8,939 nt of DNA, taken from NCBI GenBank assembly GCA_003552485.1, contig PUMX01000252.1, forward strand, positions 1 through 8,939. The letters run 5' to 3'. Below the pieces are notes generated by a model. That model had not been told where the DNA came from. It saw nothing but the letters and a program-made list of their open reading frames with translations, and searched no databases. A program made the translations under genes and the position numbers. This DNA is from Candidatus Hydrogenedentota bacterium. Lineage in GTDB: Bacteria > Hydrogenedentota > Hydrogenedentia > Hydrogenedentales > SLHB01. Shown here one piece after another: positions 1 through 5,830 of the stretch (position 1 is its first letter; each line of letters starts with the position of its first letter).

Positions 1-864
1 ATACAGAATCTCCAGCTCGGGCAGCTCGCGGATATTCCGTTCCAAAAGGGCGGCGCAGTCGTTGGCGTGTTGGGCGTACCGGAGCCAAGCCCCGTCTTCC
101 AGCACCCCCAACCACTGCGCGGCGATGAATCTCATCTTGGCCGCTAATTGCCCAGCTTGTTTACAACGGTAGGCGAATTCTTCAGCCGCTTCGAGGTCGA
201 AGAAGATAACAGCCTCCCCAATCGCCAACCCGTTCTTGGAACCGCCGAGAGACAACACATCCACACCAGCCCCGACTGTCATTTCACGCGGCGTCAGCCC
301 GAGATGGACGGCGGCGTTGGCAAAACGCGCGCCGTCCATTTGGAGTTTCAAGGAATATTCTTGAACCGCACGGCGAACAGCGAGCAATTCCGCTTGTGTA
401 TACACTGTGCCCACTTCGGTGGCTTGCGTCACGCTTACTACCCTCGGCTTGGGGTAGTGGATATCGCAACGTTTGGTAACGATTTCCTCGATACCCTCCG
501 GCGTTATCTTTCCGTCCGCGCCATCGGCCATCAACAGTTTGGCGCCGTGGGAAAAAAACTCCGGCGCGCCGCATTCGTCGGTCTCCACGTGCGCAACGCG
601 ATGACAGATGATGCTGTGATACGACTGACACAGCGAAGCCATGGAGAGCGCGTTGCCAGCCGTGCCGTTGAAAACGAAGAACACCTCGCACTCCGCCTCG
701 AACAACTGGCGGAACAGGTCGCAGGCTTCCCGCGTAAAGGCGTCTTCCCCGTAGGCGGGCTCATGGCCAGTGTTCACCTTGTGGACGTATTCAAGCGCTT
801 CTGGGCAGAGCCCGGCGTAGTTGTCGCTGGCAAGTTGCTGTGCGCGCGGAAGATAAGGCGTCAT
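1..864 (-). CDS. Low-specificity L-threonine aldolase, C-terminus cut off by window edge
   Basis: PLP enzyme that cleaves L-threonine or L-allo-threonine to glycine and acetaldehyde in the cytoplasm. The frame is open from the ATG at 864 to base 1, giving 288 residues; family members run about 340-350, so roughly the last 60 are outside the window. Seen in the protein: N-terminal SDNYAG (13-18), the HVETDECGAPE block (92-102), the PLP-contacting MDGARFANA (176-184, D177 and R180) and the PLP lysine K210 in SLGGSKNG. The GG[ST]KNG form matches the Pseudomonas-type branch of the family (from memory). A purine-rich AAAGGGGA lies a few bases before the ATG and supports this start. It lies on the same strand as the regulator but 347 bases downstream of it, so it is probably a separate transcription unit with no link to carotenoids. 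Function is confident; substrate stereopreference cannot be read. Confidence 0.9.
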   Translation of the reverse strand, partial: MTPYLPRAQQLASDNYAGLCPEALEYVHKVNTGHEPAYGEDAFTREACDLFRQLFEAECEVFFVFNGTAGNALSMASLCQSYHSIICHRVAHVETDECGAPEFFSHGAKLLMADGADGKITPEGIEEIVTKRCDIHYPKPRVVSVTQATEVGTVYTQAELLAVRRAVQEYSLKLQMDGARFANAAVHLGLTPREMTVGAGVDVLSLGGSKNGLAIGEAVIFFDLEAAEEFAYRCKQAGQLAAKMRFIAAQWLGVLEDGAWLRYAQHANDCAALLERNIRELPELEILY

Positions 865-938
865 AGCGGTCCCCTTTGGCGGTCATCAGGTGCGGATTCC
901 AATGATTGCGCCAGTTCCTATTCTACACCGGGCTCACG

Positions 939-961
939 GTAAGCCGAAAAGTACGACTTAC
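939..961. repeat. Imperfect inverted repeat upstream of threonine aldolase
   Basis: GTAAGCCG, a 7-base loop, then CGACTTAC: an 8-base stem with one mismatch. It lies about 75 bases before the aldolase ATG, between that start and the candidate promoter, so it could be an operator or a leader hairpin. There is no T tract after it on either strand, which speaks against an intrinsic terminator. It may be chance. Confidence 0.3.
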
Positions 962-1097
962 ACGGCGTCATGTCTCGCGATAAGGCGCCGAGTCTGCTTC
1001 GAGCGACTTACGGCTGGTACGCGGGTATCGCGCTCCAAAGCTTTTACGATGCCCGCAATCTCCGTCGGCCTGGCATCCCTCCTCTCGCGCCGGAATG

Positions 1098-1128
1098 AGT
1101 GTAGCATTGCGCCTTGTCATCACTCCAA
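1098..1128 (-). promoter_or_regulatory. Weak candidate promoter for threonine aldolase
   Basis: On the minus strand, TTGGAG (1128-1123) is followed after 19 bases by TACACT (1103-1098), which is preceded by TGC and so has an extended -10 form. The -35 is poor and the spacing long. It would give a leader of over 200 bases before the aldolase start. The call is tentative. Confidence 0.25.
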
Positions 1129-1211
1129 AGGCAGGGCATTAGATCTGAAAGGGAAGAAAGGCGGCGGACAGGACGGGACACGATTGCCGGGTTGATTGCC
1201 TCTTACGCGAT

Positions 1212-2180
1212 CTACTCGGCCAATGTCGCATCGGGTCCGGAATCGCGCAACGCTCGCAATGCTTCGGGCAACGCCATGAGATCCGGCACGACAGTAGCCT
1301 TGATCCTGCGCAGCACAGGCCCGTAAGCGCCGGCGGCCGCGCCTCCGGCAAGGATGGCCGTGCGCTTCGGCAACAGCCGGCGAAGCTTGCGCAACTCGCT
1401 CACCAGCAGCGCGTCGTCGGGAGGATAGATGAGGCTCAATGCGACCGCCCGCGATTCCTTCAGCCCCGCCACGACCGCTATTTCTTCCACGGGTATGTTC
1501 GGCCCCAAGTACGTGTGCGCCCATCCCTCGGAGGCCGCCACCGCCGCGGCCATCAGCGCGCCGAGTTCGTGATCTTGACGCGGGGGCGTGGATATCACGA
1601 GGTGAGGCGCGCTGGGTTGCGCTTCGTACGTTCGCAGCAAGTCGCCAAGGAACGTGCGCGCCACCGCCGACGTGATGTGTTCCTGAGCGATGCGCAGCCG
1701 CCCCTCTCGCCATCGCTGGCCAATAGCTGCAAGCAACGGCGCGACCACGTGTTCAAGCACCACGAGGCCGTTCAATTGCACGGCGCTCCGGCTCAAGATG
1801 CGTTCAAGCTCATTGGCGTCAAGCTCGTCGACTGCGGCAAGGGATGCGTTAAGCAGGTCGGCGGCCGCAGAAGCGGGTTCCGCTTCCTTTTCGCGGTCGC
1901 CTTGCTCCATGGCATCTTCCCCATGCCGCGCCGCCATCTCCTCGAGCTGCTCATCAGTGAGCCCCGCGATCTGACTAATGGCGTGCCCTAAGCCGGTAAG
2001 GCGGCTCAATAACTGCAGCCGCCTGATGTCCGCTTCAGCGTACTGGCGCCGATTGCTGGACGTCCGCCGGGGTTCGACCGCGCCGTAACGGCGTTCCCAC
2101 ATACGAATTACGTGGGGTGAAAGCCCTGTGAGCCGGGCGGCGGCGCGAATGGGATGACCGGGCTTTGTGTTGCTGTCCAT
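1212..2180 (-). CDS. carH: CarH/LitR-type MerR regulator with cobalamin-binding photoreceptor domain
   Basis: Transcriptional repressor that, in characterised CarH proteins, binds operator DNA as a tetramer with adenosylcobalamin in the dark and falls off when light breaks the Co-C bond. The 322-residue protein has a MerR winged helix (about 9-82: AARLTGLSPHVIRMWERRYG, then RRQY and an AxxDIRRL helix), a charged linker (84-108), a helical B12 cap (about 108-185) and a Rossmann-type B12 domain (about 190-300). The cap has the light-sensing W-x9-E-H signature (W157, E167, H168). H204 in PPRQDHELG is the expected lower cobalt ligand. The residue two before H204 is Q, where Thermus CarH has E and the classic motif has D. 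It is divergent from the carotenoid operon, the standard place for CarH. The ATG at 2180 has only a weak AGGT upstream but begins just before the DNA-binding domain, and a strong promoter lies about 40 bases away. The alternative is a light-independent B12 regulator (CarA-like). Confidence 0.88.
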   Translation of the reverse strand: MDSNTKPGHPIRAAARLTGLSPHVIRMWERRYGAVEPRRTSSNRRQYAEADIRRLQLLSRLTGLGHAISQIAGLTDEQLEEMAARHGEDAMEQGDREKEAEPASAAADLLNASLAAVDELDANELERILSRSAVQLNGLVVLEHVVAPLLAAIGQRWREGRLRIAQEHITSAVARTFLGDLLRTYEAQPSAPHLVISTPPRQDHELGALMAAAVAASEGWAHTYLGPNIPVEEIAVVAGLKESRAVALSLIYPPDDALLVSELRKLRRLLPKRTAILAGGAAAGAYGPVLRRIKATVVPDLMALPEALRALRDSGPDATLAE

Positions 2181-2211
2181 GGATTACCTGTATTCGTTGA
2201 GCGGTTCAACT

Positions 2212-2248
2212 CTTGACAATTAAACCACAATGTATCGAATTTGTCAAT
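2212..2248. repeat. Inverted TnnACA sites over the regulator's own promoter
   Basis: CTTGACAATTA on the plus strand (2212-2222) faces ATTGACAAATT on the minus strand (2248-2238). Each is followed, in its own direction, by another ACA exactly 11 bases on (plus 2227-2229, minus 2233-2231). The same unit recurs over the operon promoter, so these may be CarH sites for autoregulation. Because TTGACA is also the -35 consensus, part of the match is expected anyway. Confidence 0.4.
2219..2247 (-). promoter_or_regulatory. Promoter of the CarH-like regulator
   Basis: Minus strand: a perfect TTGACA -35 (2247-2242), a 17-base spacer and TTTAAT -10 (2224-2219, five of six consensus bases). Transcription would begin near 2212 and give a leader of about 30 bases before the ATG at 2180. 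This is among the best sigma70-type matches in the window. Confidence 0.7.
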
Positions 2249-2305
2249 ATACCTCGCCTTGTCCAGGAGAAGTTATATATTATAGCAAGCTACCGACCAT
2301 TGAGA

Positions 2306-2338
2306 CTTGACATCTCTTAGACACACAGTATACAATCG
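2306..2338 (+). promoter_or_regulatory. Probable CarH operator: three tandem 11-base repeats
   Basis: Three head-to-tail 11-mers fill this stretch: CTTGACATCTC (2306-2316), TTAGACACACA (2317-2327) and GTATACAATCG (2328-2338). All three share T at position 2 and ACA at positions 5-7. The T expected at position 10 is present only in the first; the other two have C there. Thermus thermophilus CarH is known, as I recall, to bind tandem 11-base direct repeats of the form nTnnACAnnTn over a -35 element, which is the arrangement here. The repeats run from the -35 through the -10 of the operon promoter, so bound protein would exclude RNA polymerase. Confidence 0.6.
2307..2336 (+). promoter_or_regulatory. 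Promoter of the carotenoid operon
   Basis: A perfect TTGACA -35 (2307-2312) is followed by TACAAT (2331-2336) at 18 bases, or by the overlapping TATACA (2329-2334) at 16 bases. Start of transcription would be near 2343, giving a leader of about 50 bases. An AT-rich tract (2273-2284) lies upstream and could help RNA polymerase. No other good promoter is visible before any later gene of the cluster. Confidence 0.7.
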
Positions 2339-2392
2339 CGATAGATAAGGTGCAACAATTGCGCTGATCGCGGGACGAGCGGGAGCTGAACT

Positions 2393-3397
2393 ATGAGCTT
2401 GGGACGGGAGAAAAGCTGGCGGGAAACGGAATGGCATGCGCTGGAGCAGAAGACGCGCGCTGGCATTCTGGACCAGACGACAGCGCACTCCGCATGGTTA
2501 GTCGGCGTGGGCGCGGCGCGCTTGGTGCTTCGCAACTACAGCACCAGCTTTTTTCTAGTCACCCGGTTTCTGCCGCCGGCCAAACGCGCGCAGGTCGAGG
2601 CTATCTATGCTGCGGTGCGTTATCCCGACGAGATCGTGGACACTTTCCCGTTAACGGCCGATGCGCGCGTCGCGCGGCTCGAAGAGTGGGGCCAAGAGTA
2701 CCGCCGGGCGTTGGGAATCCACTCGTTGCAGGATGCTATACGCGCGGATGTTCCCTGCTTTTTGGCTCTATTTGTGCAGGTTGTTCGCGAGGCTGGCATT
2801 CCACCCGCGTACTACGAATCGTTCCTTCACGCCATGGCGCGGGACGCGCGGCCACGGCCCTATGCGACTCTGGATGAACTTATTGATGAATACATCTATG
2901 GCAGCGCGGTGGTGGTGGGCTATTTCTTAACGCATGTTTATGGCGCCGCCCGCGACGGGGATTTTCCGCGCGCCATGCAAAGCGCGCGAGACCTCGCTAT
3001 CGCCCTGCAGCTCACTAACTTCCTCCGCGACGTTATCGAAGACCATCGGCGTGGGCGCACCTATCTCCCCCTGGATATGTTGCGCGCCGAAGGTCTCGAA
3101 CGCGTCGATCCCCGGGACACGGCCCAGCGCCTCCCACTGGGCCGTGTCCTCCTCCTCCTTGCCGAGCGCGCCGAGAGGCATTACACTGATGCAAAGGAAA
3201 ACCTCGACGCATTTGCGCCGGACAGCCAAACCGCCATCAACGCGTGCATCAGCGTGTATAGGCAATTGAACGAGCAAATTGCAAGAAGCCCGCAGCAAGG
3301 CATGCAGCAAAGGGCAAGCGTGCCTATGGGCGCCAAGTTTCGTGTTCTGCCGCCGAGTAAGTACTGGCGGCTTCCTTTCGCCTACTTGAGCCGGTAA
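2393..3397 (+). CDS. crtB: Phytoene/squalene synthase family (CrtB-type), first carotenoid enzyme
   Basis: Joins two prenyl diphosphates head to head (geranylgeranyl diphosphate to phytoene if C40; farnesyl diphosphate to a C30 product if not). The 334-residue protein shows the family order: YSTSFFLVTRFLPPAKR (49-65), first Mg-binding motif DEIVD (D79, D83) after AAVRYP, YIYGSAVVVG (167-176), and second motif LQLTNFLRDVIED (D213, E216, D217) followed by RRGRTYLP. All metal-binding acids are kept, so the enzyme should be active. DEIVDTF rather than DDIVD recalls the CrtB branch seen in Bacteroidetes and some Chloroflexi (from memory). The start is well supported by GGGAG seven bases upstream; the N-terminal extension before the core is about 40 residues and unremarkable. 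It is the first gene of the operon. No prenyl diphosphate synthase is in the window, so C30 versus C40 cannot be settled. Confidence 0.9.
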   Translation: MSLGREKSWRETEWHALEQKTRAGILDQTTAHSAWLVGVGAARLVLRNYSTSFFLVTRFLPPAKRAQVEAIYAAVRYPDEIVDTFPLTADARVARLEEWGQEYRRALGIHSLQDAIRADVPCFLALFVQVVREAGIPPAYYESFLHAMARDARPRPYATLDELIDEYIYGSAVVVGYFLTHVYGAARDGDFPRAMQSARDLAIALQLTNFLRDVIEDHRRGRTYLPLDMLRAEGLERVDPRDTAQRLPLGRVLLLLAERAERHYTDAKENLDAFAPDSQTAINACISVYRQLNEQIARSPQQGMQQRASVPMGAKFRVLPPSKYWRLPFAYLSR

Positions 3398-3400
3398 TCG

Positions 3401-4927
3401 ATGACACAAACCGTACGGGGCAAAACCCCACGCAACCCATCAACACCGGTGGCCGTGATTGGCGCCGGCCTTGGCGGACTCAGCGCCGCAATCCACCTCC
3501 GCCTGCGGGGATACGACGTCACCGTCTTCGAGGGGCAGGAACGGCCCGGCGGACGGTCTAATCGTGTTATCCAGCGCGGCTTTGTCTTCGATACGGGGCC
3601 AACGTTGCTGAATTACCCCTGGGTTTTCGAAGAGCTGTTCGCCGCGGCGGGCAAGCGGCTTGAGGATTACGTTCAACTGCTGCCCGTCGATCCCAGTGTG
3701 TCGTATCAATGGCCCGACGGCGCACAACTCGAGCTATCGAGTCAGTACGATCGGCTTCTTGACCAGCTCGAGGCTCTGGAGCCCGGCGTGGGCAAAGGCT
3801 TAGCCCGCTACTTCAAAGACGCGCAGGCAAAGTACGCCTTGGCCTTCAATAAACTGGTCACCTGCAATGCGGATAACCCTCTGGCGTGGCTCGGCCGGCT
3901 GACGCCGCGCGAAATGCTGCGCTCGGGCGTGTGGCGTTCGCTCTACGGCGAGTTGGGCCGCTACTTCAAGAGCCCGCGAATTCGGGAAGCCTTTGGCTCG
4001 TATGGGATGTACCTCGGCGGATCGCCCTTCGACCTGCCCGGAATCTTCACCATTCTTGCGTACGGCGAACTGGCTCACGGGTTGTGGCTACCCAAGGGCG
4101 GCGTCTACGGGCTGGTCGAAGGCATGGTAAAGCTCGCCGAAGACCTCGGCGTAAGTATCCAATGCAATGCGCCCGTACGCGCCATCCGAGTGCTTGACGG
4201 CGCCGTGCGCGGCCTTGAACTGAGCGATGGTAGCCGAGAGGATTGGCGCGTCGTCGTCTCCAACGTGGACGCGCTCACTACCGACATGCAACTCGTGGAC
4301 GATCCCGCGTTCCGCGAGGCGGCGCAACGGCGCTCAGAACGCGTCACTATGACGCCCTGCGTGTACACGTACTACTGGGGCGTGCGCCGGCCCCTCAACG
4401 ACATCGGCCACCACACTATCTTTCTTCCGAGCGATTATCGTGGCGCTTTTGACGATCTCTTTAAGAACAAGCGGCTGCCCACGGGGCTACCCTTCTATAC
4501 GAGCGTCGCATCCGCCACGGATCCCGATCTCGCGCCCCGCGGCGGCGCTACGCTGTTTGTCCTCGTGCCTGCGCCTTTGCTGGGCGCGGCCAATGGCAAT
4601 CCCGCAGCGCTTGATCCCGGCTCCATTCGCGAGCAAGTCATCGCTCGACTGAATCAACATGGGGTGGATCTGACCTCCAAGGATATTGTAACGGAAACAG
4701 TGTATACCCCGCGGGACTGGCGCGATCGCTTTGGCCTATACCGGGGTTCGGCCTTCGGCGCCGCGCATACGCTTTTCCAGATGGGCCCGTGGCGCCTGCC
4801 CAACTACGCCAAGACGATCAGCGGCCTCTACTACGTTGGGGCCAGCACCACGCCTGGGACGGGCATGCCCATGGTTGTGCTTGGCGGCGGAATGACCGCC
4901 GAACGCATCGCTGAACGCAGCAAATAG
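3401..4927 (+). CDS. crtI: Phytoene desaturase (CrtI family)
   Basis: FAD-dependent desaturase that should turn the colourless product of the preceding synthase into a conjugated polyene (phytoene to lycopene or a close intermediate), working at the membrane surface. The 508-residue length is usual for CrtI. Seen: N-terminal dinucleotide fold VAVIGAGLGGLSAA (GxGxxG at 21-26) ending at E44, then RPGGRSN; FDTGPTLLNYPWVFEELF; the mid-protein YGMYLGGSPFDLPG (201-214); LPKGGVYGLVEGM; and C-terminal flavin motif GLYYVGASTTPGTGMPM (475-491). The block GSAFGAAHTLFQ before it is also typical. It starts three bases after the synthase stop with no clear ribosome binding site, suggesting translational coupling. 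It differs clearly from the second desaturase in the operon, and the mid-protein motif favours CrtI over CrtD. A C30 desaturase (CrtN-like) is the main alternative. Confidence 0.85.
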   Translation: MTQTVRGKTPRNPSTPVAVIGAGLGGLSAAIHLRLRGYDVTVFEGQERPGGRSNRVIQRGFVFDTGPTLLNYPWVFEELFAAAGKRLEDYVQLLPVDPSVSYQWPDGAQLELSSQYDRLLDQLEALEPGVGKGLARYFKDAQAKYALAFNKLVTCNADNPLAWLGRLTPREMLRSGVWRSLYGELGRYFKSPRIREAFGSYGMYLGGSPFDLPGIFTILAYGELAHGLWLPKGGVYGLVEGMVKLAEDLGVSIQCNAPVRAIRVLDGAVRGLELSDGSREDWRVVVSNVDALTTDMQLVDDPAFREAAQRRSERVTMTPCVYTYYWGVRRPLNDIGHHTIFLPSDYRGAFDDLFKNKRLPTGLPFYTSVASATDPDLAPRGGATLFVLVPAPLLGAANGNPAALDPGSIREQVIARLNQHGVDLTSKDIVTETVYTPRDWRDRFGLYRGSAFGAAHTLFQMGPWRLPNYAKTISGLYYVGASTTPGTGMPMVVLGGGMTAERIAERSK

Positions 4928-4943
4928 CCATTGGGAATGCGAA

Positions 4944-4974
4944 GGGGCCGGACCGTGTAGACGGAGCCAGCCCC
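4944..4974 (+). other. Strong intercistronic hairpin in the only long gap of the operon
   Basis: GGGGCCGG (4944-4951) pairs with CCAGCCCC (4967-4974) with one C/A mismatch. After a small internal loop the stem continues CCGT (4953-4956) with ACGG (4961-4964), closed by the four-base loop GTAG. Twelve base pairs, eleven of them GC, should form in RNA. It begins 17 bases after the desaturase stop. No T tract follows, so it is not a standard intrinsic terminator; it could protect the upstream message end or lower downstream expression. Confidence 0.55.
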
Positions 4975-5056
4975 GGGGTCCACGTTGCTCTTGTCTGAGC
5001 ACAAACAATTCAGGCGCTATGCAAATGTCCGTTTTGAAGCTGGATGATCCCAAGTC

Positions 5057-5830
5057 ATGCATATTGAGCGTTATGGAACGGGCGAAGAACAGATTGTTTT
5101 CGCCGTGCACGGGTGGGCTGGCAACCATCGCACGTTTCGCCCGTTAGCCTCGCACTTGCCCGTGGATGCCTCCCTTTTCGCTGTGGATTTGCCGGGATAC
5201 GGTCAATCGCGCTCTCCCGATGAATGGCGCGCTGAGCGGATCGTGGATGCACTCACGGACGCCGCGCGGGAATTGCCGGGCGGCGCCATAACGTTTACCG
5301 GCCTGTGCAGCGGCGCGGTGTTCGCCATGATGGCCGCCAAGGAGCTTCCCGAACGCGCGGAACGCATTGTAATGATAGACCCTTTTGCTTACACGCCTTG
5401 GTATTTCCGCGTGTTTCTCGCAGGAACGTTTGGCTACTACGCCTATGTGACGACCTTCACGAACCCTATAGGGCGTTGGCTTACCAATCGCTCTCTCTCA
5501 CGCCGGCGAACCCGGAGCAGCAGTCTCACTCGCGCCTTCGAGCACATGAATCATGCGGTCGCGCTTGCGTACCTGCGTTTGTTTGCCTCCATTGACGCCA
5601 TAGGCCCGTTCGAAGAACTGCGTCTGCCCATCGATCTCATTTACGGAAAACATACGTTTAAGGCCGTGAAACACTCAGTCGCGACATGGCGGCGCGTCTG
5701 GCCGCAGGCGCGTGTTTGGCCCGTGGCCGGCGCGGGACATCTGCCCATCGAGGAAGCGCCGCATGCAGTCGCGGAGATTCTTTTCGAGCCAGTGGCTATA
5801 GAAGCCAGCTCAGCGGAATTCGGCCCATGA
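5057..5830 (+). CDS. Alpha/beta hydrolase with Cys at the nucleophile position
   Basis: Alpha/beta-hydrolase fold protein of 257 residues with no signal peptide. Seen: oxyanion-hole HGWAGN (18-23), the strand and turn FAVDLPGYGQS (41-51), the nucleophile elbow GLCSG with C84 where most members have serine, and the late histidine H228 in GAGHLP. The usual acid after strand 6 (G-x-x-D) is not evident: the segment reads LIYGKHTFKAV (194-204). A variable cap (about 111-185) is rich in aromatic residues (YTPWYFRVFLAGTFGYYAY), which could hold a carotenoid or acyl chain. It follows the hairpin gap, has no clear ribosome binding site, and its stop overlaps the glycosyltransferase start by ATGA, so the two are probably made together. 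A role in acyl transfer to or from the carotenoid glycoside is a guess. Cys-nucleophile relatives with the same elbow pattern include PHA synthases and dienelactone hydrolases, but overall sequence does not suggest either. Confidence 0.75.
   Translation: MHIERYGTGEEQIVFAVHGWAGNHRTFRPLASHLPVDASLFAVDLPGYGQSRSPDEWRAERIVDALTDAARELPGGAITFTGLCSGAVFAMMAAKELPERAERIVMIDPFAYTPWYFRVFLAGTFGYYAYVTTFTNPIGRWLTNRSLSRRRTRSSSLTRAFEHMNHAVALAYLRLFASIDAIGPFEELRLPIDLIYGKHTFKAVKHSVATWRRVWPQARVWPVAGAGHLPIEEAPHAVAEILFEPVAIEASSAEFGP

Larger units (their letters stand above)
865..1211. other. Intergenic region with no supported gene
   Basis: This 347-base stretch lies between the regulator stop and the threonine aldolase start, both on the minus strand. 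Short open frames here have no family-like sequence and no ribosome binding site. I see no tRNA-like fold and no hairpin followed by a T tract that would end regulator transcription. It contains a weak minus-strand promoter candidate, a small inverted repeat and two copies of GATTGCC (1182-1188 and 1193-1199) that I cannot interpret. Confidence 0.6.

Noticed and set aside
148..942. 264-codon plus-strand open frame
   Set aside because: It is antisense to the threonine aldolase, whose motifs are clear on the minus strand; the plus-strand protein has no family-like sequence.
1120..1713. 197-codon minus-strand open frame overlapping the regulator
   Set aside because: Arg/Gly/Ala-rich out-of-frame shadow of the CarH-like gene, typical of GC-rich DNA.
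2259..2286. Alternative plus-strand promoter (TTGTCC, 16 bases, TATAGC)
   Set aside because: Both hexamers are weaker than TTGACA/TACAAT just downstream, and the AT-rich tract explains the -10-like matches.
4944..4974. Hairpin as an intrinsic terminator
   Set aside because: No run of T follows the stem on either strand, and four coupled genes on the same strand continue beyond it without a new promoter.
5686..5826. Longer N-terminus for the glycosyltransferase
   Set aside because: The extra 47 residues lie inside the hydrolase gene, read like an out-of-frame shadow (Arg/Ala/Gly-rich) and would displace the membrane segment from the N-terminus; the ATGA overlap at 5827 is a better start.
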